Assembly (NCBI RefSeq): GCF_002288525.1
Contig: NZ_CP023068.1
Location: 310,001-374,000 of the forward strand
Reading direction: 5' to 3'
DNA from: Sinorhizobium sojae CCBAU 05684
Lineage (GTDB): Bacteria > Pseudomonadota > Alphaproteobacteria > Rhizobiales > Rhizobiaceae
DNA length: 64,000 bases
Translations under genes and position numbers: made by a program
Shown here: positions 8,884 to 17,936 of the stretch, in pieces
Layout of the letters: each line of letters starts with the position of its first letter
How positions within the stretch are numbered: the stretch's first letter is position 1
Notes under the pieces: model-generated
The model's database searches: none
Told to the model about the DNA's origin: nothing
What the model saw: the letters and a program-made list of their open reading frames with translations, nothing else

Positions 8884-8962
8884 AATTTCACAATGCCTGA
8901 CGCGGACGCCGTTCACAAGAAAGGTTGCGATCGATAGAGTGATCCCAGGGGGGAGGCGATAC

Positions 8963-9640
8963 TTGCGTATCTTGCTTGTTGAGGACAATCGGGCCCTGGC
9001 GGAGGGCCTTTCGACGCTCCTGCGCGGAAGCGGCTATGCGGTCGACGTCGTGGGAGACGGCGCGTCGGCGCATGCCGTCGCTGCGGCCGAGACCTTCGAC
9101 CTGGTGATCCTGGATCTCAATCTGCCGGAAATGGACGGGCTCGACGTACTGCGCGCGATGCGGGGGCGCCAGAACCGGGCGGCTGTCCTGATCCTGACGG
9201 CACGCGGTTCGCCGGAGGAGCGGGTGAAGGGACTCGATCTCGGTGCCGACGATTATCTGATCAAGCCCTTCGACATCGGCGAGTTCGAAGCGCGTGTGCG
9301 CGTCCTGTTGCGGCGCCAGGCGGGCCTGCGCAGTTCGATCGTCAGCTACGGCAGCGTCTCGCTGGACCTCACCGCCCGCAGCTTCTCCGCCGGCGGCGTG
9401 CCGATCGAAATTCCCGCGCGCGAACTCGGCCTGCTCGAACTACTTTTCATGCGCGCCGGCAAGGTGGTCGCGAAGGATGCGATCGTGCAGTCGCTTACTG
9501 GCCTCGACGATGATCTCAGCGCCAATGCGATCGAGCAATATGTGAGCCGCCTGCGCAAGCGTCTCGCACCATACGGCCTGACCGTGCGCACCGCGCGCGG
9601 CATCGGCTATTATCTCGAGAAGGCGGCCAATTCCGAATGA
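8963..9640 (+). CDS. OmpR-family response regulator, TctD-like
   Basis: A 225-residue regulator with an N-terminal receiver domain (acidic pocket Glu7-Asp8, phospho-acceptor Asp51 in 'LDLNLPEMDGL', Lys in 'LIKPF') and a C-terminal OmpR winged helix ('IEIPARELGLLELLFMRAGKVV', 'AIEQYVSRLRKRL'). Translation should begin at the TTG at 8963: GGGGGAGG lies 7 bases before it and the receiver starts there, while a GTG at 8939 lacks a site. It overlaps the kinase gene by 4 bases. The closest characterised style is TctD/QseB/PmrA. Confidence 0.9.
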   Translation: MRILLVEDNRALAEGLSTLLRGSGYAVDVVGDGASAHAVAAAETFDLVILDLNLPEMDGLDVLRAMRGRQNRAAVLILTARGSPEERVKGLDLGADDYLIKPFDIGEFEARVRVLLRRQAGLRSSIVSYGSVSLDLTARSFSAGGVPIEIPARELGLLELLFMRAGKVVAKDAIVQSLTGLDDDLSANAIEQYVSRLRKRLAPYGLTVRTARGIGYYLEKAANSE

Positions 9641-11016
9641 GGACCGTGGTCTATTCGCTCCGGCGCAGGCTGCTCGGCTGGCTTCTCATTTCGACTGCCG
9701 TCATTGGCGTCATCGCCTTGATCGACACCTATCGGGAAGCCGTCAAAACGGCAAATTCCGTCTCGGACCGCGTCCTCGCGGGTTCGGCGCTTGCGATTGC
9801 GGAGCGGGTCGTCGTCGCCGAGGATGGCACGCTGCAGGTCGATATTCCCTATGTGGCACTCGAAATGCTGACGTCGGCCGCGCAGGACAGGGTTTTCTAT
9901 CGGGTGGACGGTCCTCCGGGGCGGTTCATTACCGGCTATCAGACGTTGCCCTCGCCTGAGGAGCCCGGGGGCCAGTCGACGCGCTTTGCCGACGCGGCGT
10001 TCCGAGGTGAGCCCATCAGGCTCGCAGTGCTTCGGCGCTCCGCTTCGACAGGGGTCAACTCCGTGCCCTTCGTGGTGACGGTAGCCGAGACGACGATCGC
10101 CAGACGCCAGCTGACCCAGACAATCCTGCTGCATTCGGCCCTGCGCCTCGGACTGATGATTGCAGGTGCCGCGGTGATCGTCTGGATTGCCGTCACCTTC
10201 TCGCTGCGGCCGCTTTATCGCCTCGGCGATGCGATCGCCGAGCGTAGTCCAGACGACCTCCATCCGATCCGCGAGCGCGTGCCCAGCGAGGTGCAGGGGT
10301 TGGTAGATACGGTCAATTCCTTCATGGTGCGCCTGCAGTCGGCCCTGGACGCCCTTCGCAACTTCACCGGCAATGCCAGCCATCAGTTGCGGACGCCGCT
10401 CGCGATCATCCGGACACAGCTTGCGCTGGCGCGCCGCGCGGCAACGCTCGAGGAGGCGCGCGGCGCCGCGCTGAAGGCCGACGAGGCGGTCGCCAATGCG
10501 GAGCGTATTCTCGCGCAATTGCTCCTGATGGCGAAGATCGACGCGGCGGCGAAGGAAAAGGCGCGCGGGACGGAGCGGATCGAACTTGCGGGGCTTGCGC
10601 GCGCCATAACCGCCGAGCATGTGCCGGCAGCGGGCGATGCGGATATCGACCTCGGCTTTGCCGGAGAAGGGGAGCACCGCATCCGGGCCGAACCCCTTCT
10701 CGTCGGAGAACTGCTGAAGAATCTCATTGGAAACGCGCTCCTCTATGCCGGTCGCGGCGCCGAGGTGACCGTGCGCGTCGAAGGGCGCAAGGGCTATGTC
10801 GCCCTGGAGGTCGAGGATAACGGCCCGGGCATCAGACAGGAACTACGCGAAGCCGTGCTCAAGCGTTTCCGGCGGGGCGGCAACGAGTCGCCCGGCACGG
10901 GTCTCGGTCTGCCAATCGTCGAGGAGATCGCTGCTCTCTACGGTGGCGCGATGCGGCTGGAAGACGGCGCGGGTGGTCGAGGGCTGAAGGTGACCGTAAC
11001 CTTTCCTGCAGCATGA
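9637..11016 (+). CDS. Sensor histidine kinase, TctE-like
   Basis: The 459-residue kinase has a membrane segment at about 12-31, a periplasmic domain of about 130 residues of the 2CSK_N type, a second membrane segment at about 165-190, a linker, the dimerisation domain with 'NASHQLRTPLA' (His249), and a catalytic domain with the N box 'NLIGNALLYA', 'DNGPGI' and 'GTGLGLPIV'. It is coupled to the response regulator by an ATGA overlap. The 2CSK_N sensor domain is typical of kinases controlling tripartite carboxylate transporters, which agrees with tctCBA about 2 kb away. Confidence 0.92.
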   Translation: MRTVVYSLRRRLLGWLLISTAVIGVIALIDTYREAVKTANSVSDRVLAGSALAIAERVVVAEDGTLQVDIPYVALEMLTSAAQDRVFYRVDGPPGRFITGYQTLPSPEEPGGQSTRFADAAFRGEPIRLAVLRRSASTGVNSVPFVVTVAETTIARRQLTQTILLHSALRLGLMIAGAAVIVWIAVTFSLRPLYRLGDAIAERSPDDLHPIRERVPSEVQGLVDTVNSFMVRLQSALDALRNFTGNASHQLRTPLAIIRTQLALARRAATLEEARGAALKADEAVANAERILAQLLLMAKIDAAAKEKARGTERIELAGLARAITAEHVPAAGDADIDLGFAGEGEHRIRAEPLLVGELLKNLIGNALLYAGRGAEVTVRVEGRKGYVALEVEDNGPGIRQELREAVLKRFRRGGNESPGTGLGLPIVEEIAALYGGAMRLEDGAGGRGLKVTVTFPAA

Positions 11017-11073
11017 GGCGTCGAGGGATCGTGGACGCCCGCGGGGCGCCGATCGAGAGAGGCCTGCAGACAG

Positions 11074-11105
11074 AAAAATGCCGGGACGAATTTCTTCATC
11101 CCGGC
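11074..11105 (-). terminator. Rho-independent terminator of the inositol transporter operon
   Basis: On the minus strand GCCGGGA, a 12-base loop and TCCCGGC are followed by ATTTTTC. It lies about 32 bases past the permease stop and 60 bases beyond the convergent kinase stop. Confidence 0.8.
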
Positions 11106-11136
11106 CAGGCACTGCGCTGGGAGAGCAGAAAAGTGC

Positions 11137-12162
11137 TTACGCCTTCTTGCGGCCTTTCTGGCGATAGACGTCGGCGACGACGGCGGCGATGATGATCATC
11201 CCCTTGACGATTTCCTGGTAGTAGGCGTCCACCCGGAGGAAGGTGAAGCCGGAGGTCATCACGCCGAGGATGACGGTGCCGATGACCGTGCCGGTGACGC
11301 GGCCGACGCCGCCGGTCAGCGAGGTGCCGCCGATGACGGTCGCGGCGATCGCATCGAGCTCGTACATGACACCCATGCCGGCCTGGGCAGTCTGGGCGCG
11401 GGCAGCGGTGACGACGCCGGCGAGGCCCGCCAGCATGCCGGCAATCGCATAGACCTTGACTAGATGTGCTTCGACATTGATGCCCGAGACGCGCGCCGCC
11501 TGGACATTGGCGCCGATCGCATAGGTAAACTTGCCGTAGCGCGTATAGCGCAGCGCAATGTGGAAGATGAGCGCGACGACGAGGAAGACCACGACTGGCC
11601 AGATGCCCGTGCCGATGAAGTTGAACTCTTCGGTGAGGCCGGAAACCGGCTGACCCTTGGTGTACCACTTGGAGACACCGCGCGCCGACACCATCATGCC
11701 GAGGGTGGCGATGAAGGGCGGAATCTTCGTCCTGGCAATCAATTGGCCGTTGATGAAGCCGGCCACGAAGCCAATTCCGACGCCGATGCCGATCGGCACG
11801 ATTGCCGGCAGGTCGGTAAGCGAAGGATAGAGTGCACGCGGCCAGGTGGAGGCCTGTGCAAAGCTCGCCGAAATCATCGCCGTCATGCCGACGACGGAGC
11901 CGGACGACAGATCGATGCCGCCGGTGATGATCACCTGCGTGACGCCGACGGCGATGATGCCGATCACCGAGACCTGGAGGATCATGATCGTCAGGCGCTG
12001 GGAATTCATGAGGAAGCTCTGGCCGACGAAAAGCCAGCCGAGAATTTCATAGACCAGCGCGATCCCAATCAGCACCAGGAAAATATTGAACTCGGGCGGC
12101 ATGCGCCGTTTCGCTCCGGCGAGCGGCGCAGTCGTCCTATGTGCAGCGATATTGGTGTCCAC
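11137..12162 (-). CDS. iatP: Inositol/ribose-type ABC transporter permease
   Basis: A 341-residue permease of the RbsC/BPD_transp_2 family with 8-10 hydrophobic segments. It has the family blocks 'GVTQVIITGGIDLSSGSVVG', 'FIATLGMMVSARG' and 'VIGGTSLTGGVGRVTGTVIG'. The start is a GTG at 12162 with GGGAGG at a suitable distance. It follows the ATPase by 33 bases. The inositol assignment rests on the operon: an IbpA-like receptor, an IolI-like isomerase, and IolR-type palindromes upstream. Ribose or another sugar remains possible from the permease alone. Confidence 0.85.
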   Translation of the reverse strand: MDTNIAAHRTTAPLAGAKRRMPPEFNIFLVLIGIALVYEILGWLFVGQSFLMNSQRLTIMILQVSVIGIIAVGVTQVIITGGIDLSSGSVVGMTAMISASFAQASTWPRALYPSLTDLPAIVPIGIGVGIGFVAGFINGQLIARTKIPPFIATLGMMVSARGVSKWYTKGQPVSGLTEEFNFIGTGIWPVVVFLVVALIFHIALRYTRYGKFTYAIGANVQAARVSGINVEAHLVKVYAIAGMLAGLAGVVTAARAQTAQAGMGVMYELDAIAATVIGGTSLTGGVGRVTGTVIGTVILGVMTSGFTFLRVDAYYQEIVKGMIIIAAVVADVYRQKGRKKA

Positions 12163-12195
12163 TTTTCATTCCTCCCTGCGGTCGGCATCACGCGC

Positions 12196-13737
12196 CTAGC
12201 GCGCGGCAAGTTCCATGACCTTGATTTGGGTGGCTTCCGCCCTGTCGAGAAAGCCTGTGACCCGGCCTTCATGCATCACCATGATCCGGTCGCTCATGCC
12301 GAGCACTTCCGGCATTTCCGACGAGATCATGACGACGGCGACGCCGTTGCGGGCGAGTTCGGTCACAAGCCGATGGATTTCGGCCTTGGCGCCGACGTCG
12401 ATGCCGCGCGTCGGTTCATCGAGAATGAGAATGCGCGGATTGGTGAGCAGCCACCGGCCGATCAGCACCTTCTGCTGGTTGCCGCCCGAAAGGTTCTCGA
12501 TGCGCTCATGCAGGTTGGGCGTCTTGACGCGCAGCTTACGGCTCATTTCCTCGCAGGCGGCGGCAACCTCCTTCTCGCTGACGAAGCCGCCCTTGACGAA
12601 CTTGTCCTGCAGCACGGCGATCTGCATGTTCTCGAGAATGTCGAGAATCAATAGGCAACCGGTATCCTTGCGGTCTTCGGTCAGGAACGCCATCCGGTTG
12701 CGGATCGCCGTATTGGGGGAGTCGATGACAAGTTCTTTGCCGTCGATCGAGATCGTGCCCGAGCTTGCCGGGGTGACACCGAACAGCGTTTCGGCGACGT
12801 TCGAGCGGCCGGAGCCGACGAGGCCGGCGAGGCCGAGGATTTCGCCGGCGCGCACGTCGAAGGAGACGTCCTGGAAGACGCCGTCGAGCGTCAGGTTCTT
12901 CACCGAAAGGACGACGTTGCCGATTGGCACCTCCTCCTTCGGGAACATCTGGGTGATCTCGCGGCCGACCATCATGCGGATGATGTCGTCGCGGGTCACT
13001 TCGCTCGAGGCATGGGTGCCGATATATTTGCCATCGCGGAACACCGAGAATTCATCGGCGATCTCAAACAACTCGTTCATCTTGTGCGTGATGTAGACGA
13101 TGCCGATGCCCTGCGAGCGCAGGTCGCGGATGATCTCGAAGAGATGCGCCACCTCGCGGTCGGTCAGCGCCGAGGTCGGCTCGTCCATGATGAGAACGTC
13201 GGACTCGTAGGAGACGGCCTTGGCGATTTCCACCATCTGCCGGTTGGCGACAGAGAGGTGGCGGACCTCGATATCCGGGTCGAGGTGGATCTTCAGGCGC
13301 TCGAAGAGCTTTGCCGTCATGCGGCGCATCTCGCCGTGGTCGACGAAGCCGAAGCGGTTCTTCGGCTCGCGGCGGATCCAGATGTTTTCGGCGACCGTCA
13401 TGAAGGGCATCAGGTTCAGTTCCTGATGGATCATGGCGATACCGTTCTCCAGCGCATCGAGCGGCGACTGCAACTGGATATCGACACCCCTGAGTTTCAC
13501 CGAACCCTTGTCCGGGTGGTAGATGCCGGCGAGGATTTTCATCAGTGTCGACTTGCCGGCGCCGTTTTCGCCCATCAGCGCATGGACGGTGCCGCGCTTC
13601 AGCTTGAACTCGACGTCGTCGAGCGCGACGACCCCCGGGAATTCCTTGCGGACGCCTTCAGCAGTCAGGAGATATTCGGCATTGGGTATGGCACCGCTGG
13701 CGCGCACGGCTGCCATCGTCGTGGGACTGAGCGTCAT
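12196..13737 (-). CDS. iatA: Inositol/ribose-type ABC transporter ATPase (double ABC domain)
   Basis: The 513-residue protein contains two ABC domains in tandem, as in RbsA/MglA. The first has Walker A 'GENGAGKST', a degenerate signature 'LSVANRQ' and Walker B '[11 protein letters not shown]'. The second has a degenerate Walker A 'GLVGSGRSN', a good signature 'LSGGNQQKV' and '[12 protein letters not shown]'. This asymmetry is normal for the sugar class. Two ATGs lie close together (13743 and 13737); GGGAGG is 8 bases from the second, so 13737 is preferred. It supplies energy for the adjacent permease. Confidence 0.9.
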   Translation of the reverse strand: MTLSPTTMAAVRASGAIPNAEYLLTAEGVRKEFPGVVALDDVEFKLKRGTVHALMGENGAGKSTLMKILAGIYHPDKGSVKLRGVDIQLQSPLDALENGIAMIHQELNLMPFMTVAENIWIRREPKNRFGFVDHGEMRRMTAKLFERLKIHLDPDIEVRHLSVANRQMVEIAKAVSYESDVLIMDEPTSALTDREVAHLFEIIRDLRSQGIGIVYITHKMNELFEIADEFSVFRDGKYIGTHASSEVTRDDIIRMMVGREITQMFPKEEVPIGNVVLSVKNLTLDGVFQDVSFDVRAGEILGLAGLVGSGRSNVAETLFGVTPASSGTISIDGKELVIDSPNTAIRNRMAFLTEDRKDTGCLLILDILENMQIAVLQDKFVKGGFVSEKEVAAACEEMSRKLRVKTPNLHERIENLSGGNQQKVLIGRWLLTNPRILILDEPTRGIDVGAKAEIHRLVTELARNGVAVVMISSEMPEVLGMSDRIMVMHEGRVTGFLDRAEATQIKVMELAAR

Positions 13738-13841
13738 TCTCATTGCCTCCCATTTTCCGGTATCGACCGGAACGTCCTCGCGGCGGGCGGAAGTGCCTTC
13801 TAATGGGCTCTTTCAGAGCCTCGGGCGGGACTTGTTTCTAG

Positions 13842-13868
13842 GGGAAGCGCGGCGTCGGCCGCGCTCCC
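13842..13868 (-). terminator. Stem-loop between receptor and ATPase genes
   Basis: AGCGCGGC-GTCG-GCCGCGCT forms an 8-base-pair stem with a 4-base loop, lying 10 bases downstream of the receptor stop inside the operon. Such structures often protect the abundant receptor mRNA and reduce expression of the downstream ATPase and permease. Confidence 0.55.
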
Positions 13869-13877
13869 GGAGAACGA

Positions 13878-14807
13878 TCAGTTCTTTGCCTGGTAGTCGG
13901 CGAGGTTGTCCTTCGTAACCAGTTCGAAGGGAATGTAGACCTTCTTGTCAACCGACTCGCCCTTGGCGAGCTTGAGGGCGGCATCGACCGAACCCTTGCC
14001 CTGACCGGCGGCGTTCTGGAAGACAGTCACGTCGAGATCGCCGGCAGCCATCGCGGCAAGCGCATCCTGCGTGGCATCGATGCCGGCAACGACGACCGAG
14101 TCCATCGAGCGGCCGGCGGCCTTCAGTGCCTGGATGGCGCCGATTGCCATTTCGTCGTTGTTGGCGATGACGGCATCGAACTCGATACCGGCCGAAAGCC
14201 AGTTGGTCATGAGGTCGGAGCCCTGGGTACGCGACCAGTTCGCGGTCTGCTCTTCGACGACCTCGATGCCCTTGCAGGCGTCTGTCCCAAGGACGTCATG
14301 GATGTCTTTGGTGCGCATGCGGGCAGCCTGGTTGGACAGTTCGCCCATCATCACCACGGCCTTGCCCTTGCCGCCGAGCAGCTTGCAGACTTCCTGCGTC
14401 TGAAGCGTGCCGGATTCGCGTTCGTCGGAAGCGACGAAGGCCTGCTTTTCCGGGAGCGTGTCGATGTTCACCGGCTCGCGGTTGACATAAACCAGCGGAA
14501 TGCCGGCATCTTCGGCAATCTTCGACAGGGCCGCGGTGGCGTCGGTGTCAACCGGGTTGACGATGATGGCGTCGACGCCGGCAGCGATGAAGTTCTGGAT
14601 CTGGCTCTGCTGCTTGGCGACGTCGTTCTGGGCGTCTTCGATCTGCAGTTCGACGCCGTCGATCGTCTCGGCGTAGTCCTGCATGCCGTTGCGCAGGACC
14701 GTCAGGAAATTGTCGTCGAAGAGCGCCATCGAAACGCCGATGGTCTCCGCATGCGCAGCCGTCGACATCATGACGGCGATGGCGGTGCCCAGGATAAATT
14801 TCTTCAT
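13878..14807 (-). CDS. ibpA: Periplasmic inositol-binding protein (IbpA-like), ABC transporter
   Basis: A 309-residue type I periplasmic binding protein. The signal peptide is MKKFILGTAIAVMMSTAAHA and the mature protein starts ETIGVSMALFDDNF. Family blocks include 'GVDAIIVNPVDTDATA', 'YVNREPV' and 'VIANNDEMAIGAIQALKAAG'. The general look is RbsB-like, but the combination with an IolI-type enzyme and GGAA-N6-TTCC operators favours myo-inositol, as for rhizobial and Caulobacter IbpA. The ATG at 14807 is preferred over an upstream in-frame start because it has a GGAGAAAG ribosome site and opens the signal peptide. Confidence 0.85.
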   Translation of the reverse strand: MKKFILGTAIAVMMSTAAHAETIGVSMALFDDNFLTVLRNGMQDYAETIDGVELQIEDAQNDVAKQQSQIQNFIAAGVDAIIVNPVDTDATAALSKIAEDAGIPLVYVNREPVNIDTLPEKQAFVASDERESGTLQTQEVCKLLGGKGKAVVMMGELSNQAARMRTKDIHDVLGTDACKGIEVVEEQTANWSRTQGSDLMTNWLSAGIEFDAVIANNDEMAIGAIQALKAAGRSMDSVVVAGIDATQDALAAMAAGDLDVTVFQNAAGQGKGSVDAALKLAKGESVDKKVYIPFELVTKDNLADYQAKN

Positions 14808-14895
14808 TGTCTTTCTCCTCCACATTCGGTGCCGGCGACACCTTACTCTCGTTGGCCGGAAATTCGATCCTTTCAGATCAAGCTCATCCCCACCC

Positions 14896-14909
14896 GGAAG
14901 CAGTGTTCC
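14896..14909. promoter_or_regulatory. IolR-type operator candidate 1
   Basis: GGAAGCAGTGTTCC fits GGAA-N6-TTCC, the palindrome reported for the Sinorhizobium meliloti inositol repressor IolR. It lies 89 bases upstream of the ibpA start. Confidence 0.65.
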
Positions 14910-14958
14910 ACTTCCCTCCGCTGAAAACGGAACAAACAAACTAGCGGTTTGTCGTGAC

Positions 14959-14972
14959 GGAATATGTATTCC
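14959..14972. promoter_or_regulatory. IolR-type operator candidate 2
   Basis: GGAATATGTATTCC fits GGAA-N6-TTCC with six paired bases per arm. It lies in the same ibpA upstream region, 63 bases from candidate 1 (six helical turns). Confidence 0.75.
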
Positions 14973-15046
14973 ATTTTATCCGGGCGCCGTCAAGCCTATC
15001 TTGCAACGCCCGGATCGATTTCCGCTCTTGACCTCGCGTGCGGCAA

Positions 15047-15856
15047 TCAGGCCTGCGCCTGCAAATAGGTCATGCTTTCGCGCACGGCTTCTGCCGGGTC
15101 GCTCAGGCCATGCACCGAAGGAGCGAAAGGCTCGAAGGAGAAGGTACCTTCATACCCCTCTGCGCGAAGGCGCCGGATCTGGCCCGCATTGTCCAGCCGG
15201 TCCGCGGCGTCGACCAACACACGGTGCGGATCGCGCATGTCGGCGACGGCAACGGCATCGTCCGCGACGCCGGAAATGTGCACCAGCCCCGTCAGTTCAG
15301 GAAAGAATGCATCTTCGCCGGCAAGGTGGTGGTGGAAGGTGTCGTGCACGAGGCGGAAGGTCGATCCGCCGATCTCGCGAACCGCTTCGGCCGCTTCGGA
15401 TTTCGAGCGCAGCGAGCAGATTTTGAAGCCCAAGGGCTCGACGAGGCCGATGATCCCCGCCTCGTCGAGAAGCGGCTTGAGCGCCTCGAGCGCCGTTCTG
15501 AGGTTCGCCTGGCGTTCCCCATCCGCCTGGCCGCTGCCGTCGTTGACGGGGACCAATACGAGCGCCTGGGCGCCGCAATCGCGGGCATAGGCGATGAGGT
15601 CGCGCGCCTCGGCGTCGCGCGCCGCGTTCCACTCGTTGAAGCGCTGCAGGGCGTTGATCGAGATGATTTTCAGGCCGTGCTTTTCAGCGAGCGTCTTTAC
15701 CGCCTCCGGCTTCGTCCCGTCGAGAATGGCGTTGCCGGCAAGGTCGTTGCGGATCTCTACGGCCGAAATTCCAAGGGACTTCGCGAGTTCGAAAAAGGCG
15801 TCGAGCGGCAGGTTCGGCGCCGTCATATGATTGAGCGCAAAAGGAAGGGCCGTCAT
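15047..15856 (-). CDS. IolI-like sugar phosphate isomerase/epimerase (2-keto-myo-inositol isomerase type)
   Basis: A 269-residue TIM-barrel of the AP-endonuclease-2/xylose isomerase-like superfamily. 'GISAVEIRND', 'LVEPLGFKICSLRS', 'LVHDTFHHHLAG', 'HISGV' and 'FSFEPFAP' supply the Glu/Asp/His metal ligands of the family. The ATG at 15856 has GGAGGAA in front. It is the first gene of the inositol-type transport cluster on the minus strand and has its own IolR-type palindrome upstream. An inosose isomerase role is the most economical reading; a related keto-sugar isomerase cannot be excluded. Confidence 0.75.
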   Translation of the reverse strand: MTALPFALNHMTAPNLPLDAFFELAKSLGISAVEIRNDLAGNAILDGTKPEAVKTLAEKHGLKIISINALQRFNEWNAARDAEARDLIAYARDCGAQALVLVPVNDGSGQADGERQANLRTALEALKPLLDEAGIIGLVEPLGFKICSLRSKSEAAEAVREIGGSTFRLVHDTFHHHLAGEDAFFPELTGLVHISGVADDAVAVADMRDPHRVLVDAADRLDNAGQIRRLRAEGYEGTFSFEPFAPSVHGLSDPAEAVRESMTYLQAQA

Positions 15857-15904
15857 GATGAATGTTTCCTCCAGGAATGTTTCGATTGGCTGCCGTGCAG
15901 GATC

Positions 15905-15918
15905 GGAACGTTTGTTCC
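15905..15918. promoter_or_regulatory. IolR-type operator candidate 3
   Basis: GGAACGTTTGTTCC fits GGAA-N6-TTCC and lies 48 bases upstream of the IolI-like gene. It is the third such palindrome in 1.1 kb. Confidence 0.7.
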
Positions 15919-16082
15919 ATTTTGATCGAAGGCACATTTGCCATTTGAGCGCAGGCAGTCAAAGCCGCATGCGGTCGTCGGTCTCGCATTTATGCGAGAT
16001 AATATTTCGGCAATGATGGTATTCTCTCATTGCGCAGGTGGTCGCGGCGGTGACCGGCAATCGAAGTGCCGACTGCGGCGTG

Positions 16083-16979
16083 TCACTCCTGCTTGGGCAA
16101 GCCATTCGCCTCGGCGATGAAGTCCGACAGCATCGGCACATAGTCCTCGCCCCGGCCGGCGCCGACCGCCTGGGCAAAGGAGTTGCGCACGGCCGCGCCG
16201 ATCGGGTTTGCCGCGCCGCAGGCATTGGCGAAGCCCGCGAGATAGCTCATGTCCTTGAAGCCGTTGCGGATCGCGAATTTATGCGCATTCGGATCGCGCT
16301 CCAGTACCCAGCGGAAGAAGGTCTGGTAGAAGGGGCAATCCATGCGCCCGCCGCGAATGACGCTGTCGAAGACTTGCGGCGTAAGCCCGGCCTGGCGGCC
16401 GAGCATCAGCGCCTCGGAATAAAGCGCGGCATAGCCCATCGACAGAAAGTTGTTGAGAAGCTTCATCGTATGGCCGGTGCCGGTCGGACCCGTATGGACG
16501 ATGCGGCCGGCAAAACATTCGAGCACCGGCCGAATCCGGCGCAGGTCCTCCTCCACGCCTCCGACCATGACGTCGAGCGTGCCGGCGGCCGCGTCCGCCG
16601 GCGTGCGGCTGAGCGGCGCATCGACGAGCGTGATATTCTTGCGGGCGAGATCCGCGGCAAGCTTCATGGTGACGGACGGATCGGAGGTGGAGCAATCGAC
16701 GATGGTGACCGGCCGCGCTGCGGCCGCGATGCCATCCGCACCTTCAATCACTGCAAGCACTTCCGGCGAACCGGTGACGCACAGCACGATGACGTCGCAA
16801 CCTTCCGCCATCTCGCGCGGCGTCCTCACCTCCCTTGCGCCATCGGCGACAAGCGCTTCGACCGGCGCCCGGTTGCGGTGCGCCATGACCGTGAGCGGCC
16901 AACCCTTCTTCAGGATATTCGCTGCCATGCCCTGACCCATGAGCCCGAGCCCGATGAAACCCACAGTCACTTTCGTCAT
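16083..16979 (-). CDS. 3-hydroxyisobutyrate dehydrogenase-family NAD(P)-dependent oxidoreductase
   Basis: A 298-residue beta-hydroxyacid dehydrogenase: N-terminal Rossmann motif 'VGFIGLGLMGQGMA', substrate loop 'DAPLSRTPADAAAGTLDVMVGG' and catalytic Lys in 'GTGHTMKLLNNFLSMG'. This arrangement is shared by 3-hydroxyisobutyrate dehydrogenase, tartronate semialdehyde reductase and threonate dehydrogenases. Two further members of the family occur in this window (27670 and 33780), in clear pathway contexts; this one stands alone between the inositol cluster and the repair operon, so its substrate is open. Confidence 0.85.
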   Translation of the reverse strand: MTKVTVGFIGLGLMGQGMAANILKKGWPLTVMAHRNRAPVEALVADGAREVRTPREMAEGCDVIVLCVTGSPEVLAVIEGADGIAAAARPVTIVDCSTSDPSVTMKLAADLARKNITLVDAPLSRTPADAAAGTLDVMVGGVEEDLRRIRPVLECFAGRIVHTGPTGTGHTMKLLNNFLSMGYAALYSEALMLGRQAGLTPQVFDSVIRGGRMDCPFYQTFFRWVLERDPNAHKFAIRNGFKDMSYLAGFANACGAANPIGAAVRNSFAQAVGAGRGEDYVPMLSDFIAEANGLPKQE

Positions 16980-17056
16980 CGTCTATCTCCCTGTCGCTCT
17001 CTTCCTATCGTGCACGATTGGCGGGGGACCACCAGACCCAAATAGTAGCCTCGCTC

Positions 17057-17145
17057 CTACAGCGCCGCGCCTCTCATCAGGCGCCCAAAGAATTGCTGCA
17101 TGTCTTTTTCCTTAAACCGAGGCCGACTTAGGGAAAAACATGCAG
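17057..17145. repeat. Dispersed intergenic palindromic repeat, family A copy 3 (inverted)
   Basis: CTACAGCGCCGCGCCTCTCATCAGGCGC is followed by a stem of CTGCATGTCTTTTTCC and GGGAAAAACATGCAG. This is the reverse orientation of copies 1 and 2. It abuts the 3' end of the xthA gene and could terminate the repair operon. Confidence 0.75.
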
Positions 17146-17150
17146 TGGGC

Positions 17151-17924
17151 CTAGCTTAGCAGCGAGATCCATACCGGCGCGTGGTCGCTGGCGTTCTCGC
17201 GGCCGCGGACGGCCCGGTCGATTCCGGCGGCGGTAAGCCGGCGCGCGAGTTTGCGGCTCAAGAGGATGTGGTCGAGGCGAAGGCCCCAATTGCGCTGCCA
17301 GCGGTTGCGGCGATAGTCCCAGAAAGTGAAGAGTTCTTCATCCGGACAGCGCTTGCGCAGGGCGTCGGTCCAGCCCTGGTCGAGCAAGTCTCGAAAGGCT
17401 GCACGGCTTTCCGGCTGCACGAGGGCATTGTCGTCGTAGGAGTGGGTCGGGTAGATGTCGTGCGGCTCGGGTACGATATTGTAGTCGCCGGCGAGCACGA
17501 CCGGCAGGCCGGTTTCGAAGAGCGTTGCCGCATGGCGGGCAAAACGCGCATGCCAGGCGAGTTTGTAGTCGAATTTCGGTCCTGGCCGCGGATTGCCGTT
17601 CGGAGCGTAGAGCGAGACGACAAGAATCCCGTTGACGGCCGCCTCGATATAGCGGCTCTGGCTGTCGGACGGGTCGCCGGGCAATTCGGCGCGCGTCAGG
17701 ATCGGTTCGACGTTCCGGGCGAGGATCGCGACGCCGTTCCAGGCCGACTGCCCGCGCCAGACGGCGCCGTAGCCGGCGCTTTCGATCGCCGATCTCGGGA
17801 ATTGCTCATCCGTCGCCTTCAGTTCCTGCAGACAAACGACATCGGGCTCGGCCTCTTCCAGCCAGGCGAGGAGGTTTTCGAGCCGCTTGTTCACGCCATT
17901 GATGTTGAAGGTGGCGAGCTTCAT
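17151..17924 (-). CDS. xthA: Exodeoxyribonuclease III / AP endonuclease
   Basis: A 257-residue EEP-fold nuclease that acts at abasic sites and 3' blocked ends. Visible family motifs: 'LATFNINGVNKRL', the metal ligand Glu in 'VCLQELKA', 'LAGDYNIVPEPHDIYP', and the catalytic 'SDHAPVWISL' at the C terminus. It is the last gene of a five-gene minus-strand run after ligD and ku, 12 bases after the hydrolase gene. Its end-cleaning activity fits an accessory role in end joining; operon membership suggests this but does not prove it. Confidence 0.9.
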   Translation of the reverse strand: MKLATFNINGVNKRLENLLAWLEEAEPDVVCLQELKATDEQFPRSAIESAGYGAVWRGQSAWNGVAILARNVEPILTRAELPGDPSDSQSRYIEAAVNGILVVSLYAPNGNPRPGPKFDYKLAWHARFARHAATLFETGLPVVLAGDYNIVPEPHDIYPTHSYDDNALVQPESRAAFRDLLDQGWTDALRKRCPDEELFTFWDYRRNRWQRNWGLRLDHILLSRKLARRLTAAGIDRAVRGRENASDHAPVWISLLS

Positions 17925-17936
17925 GGCGCGGCCGGC

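Noticed and set aside
8939..8962. GTG start for the response regulator
   Set aside because: It has no ribosome site and would translate GGGGGAGG, which fits better as the site for TTG 8963.
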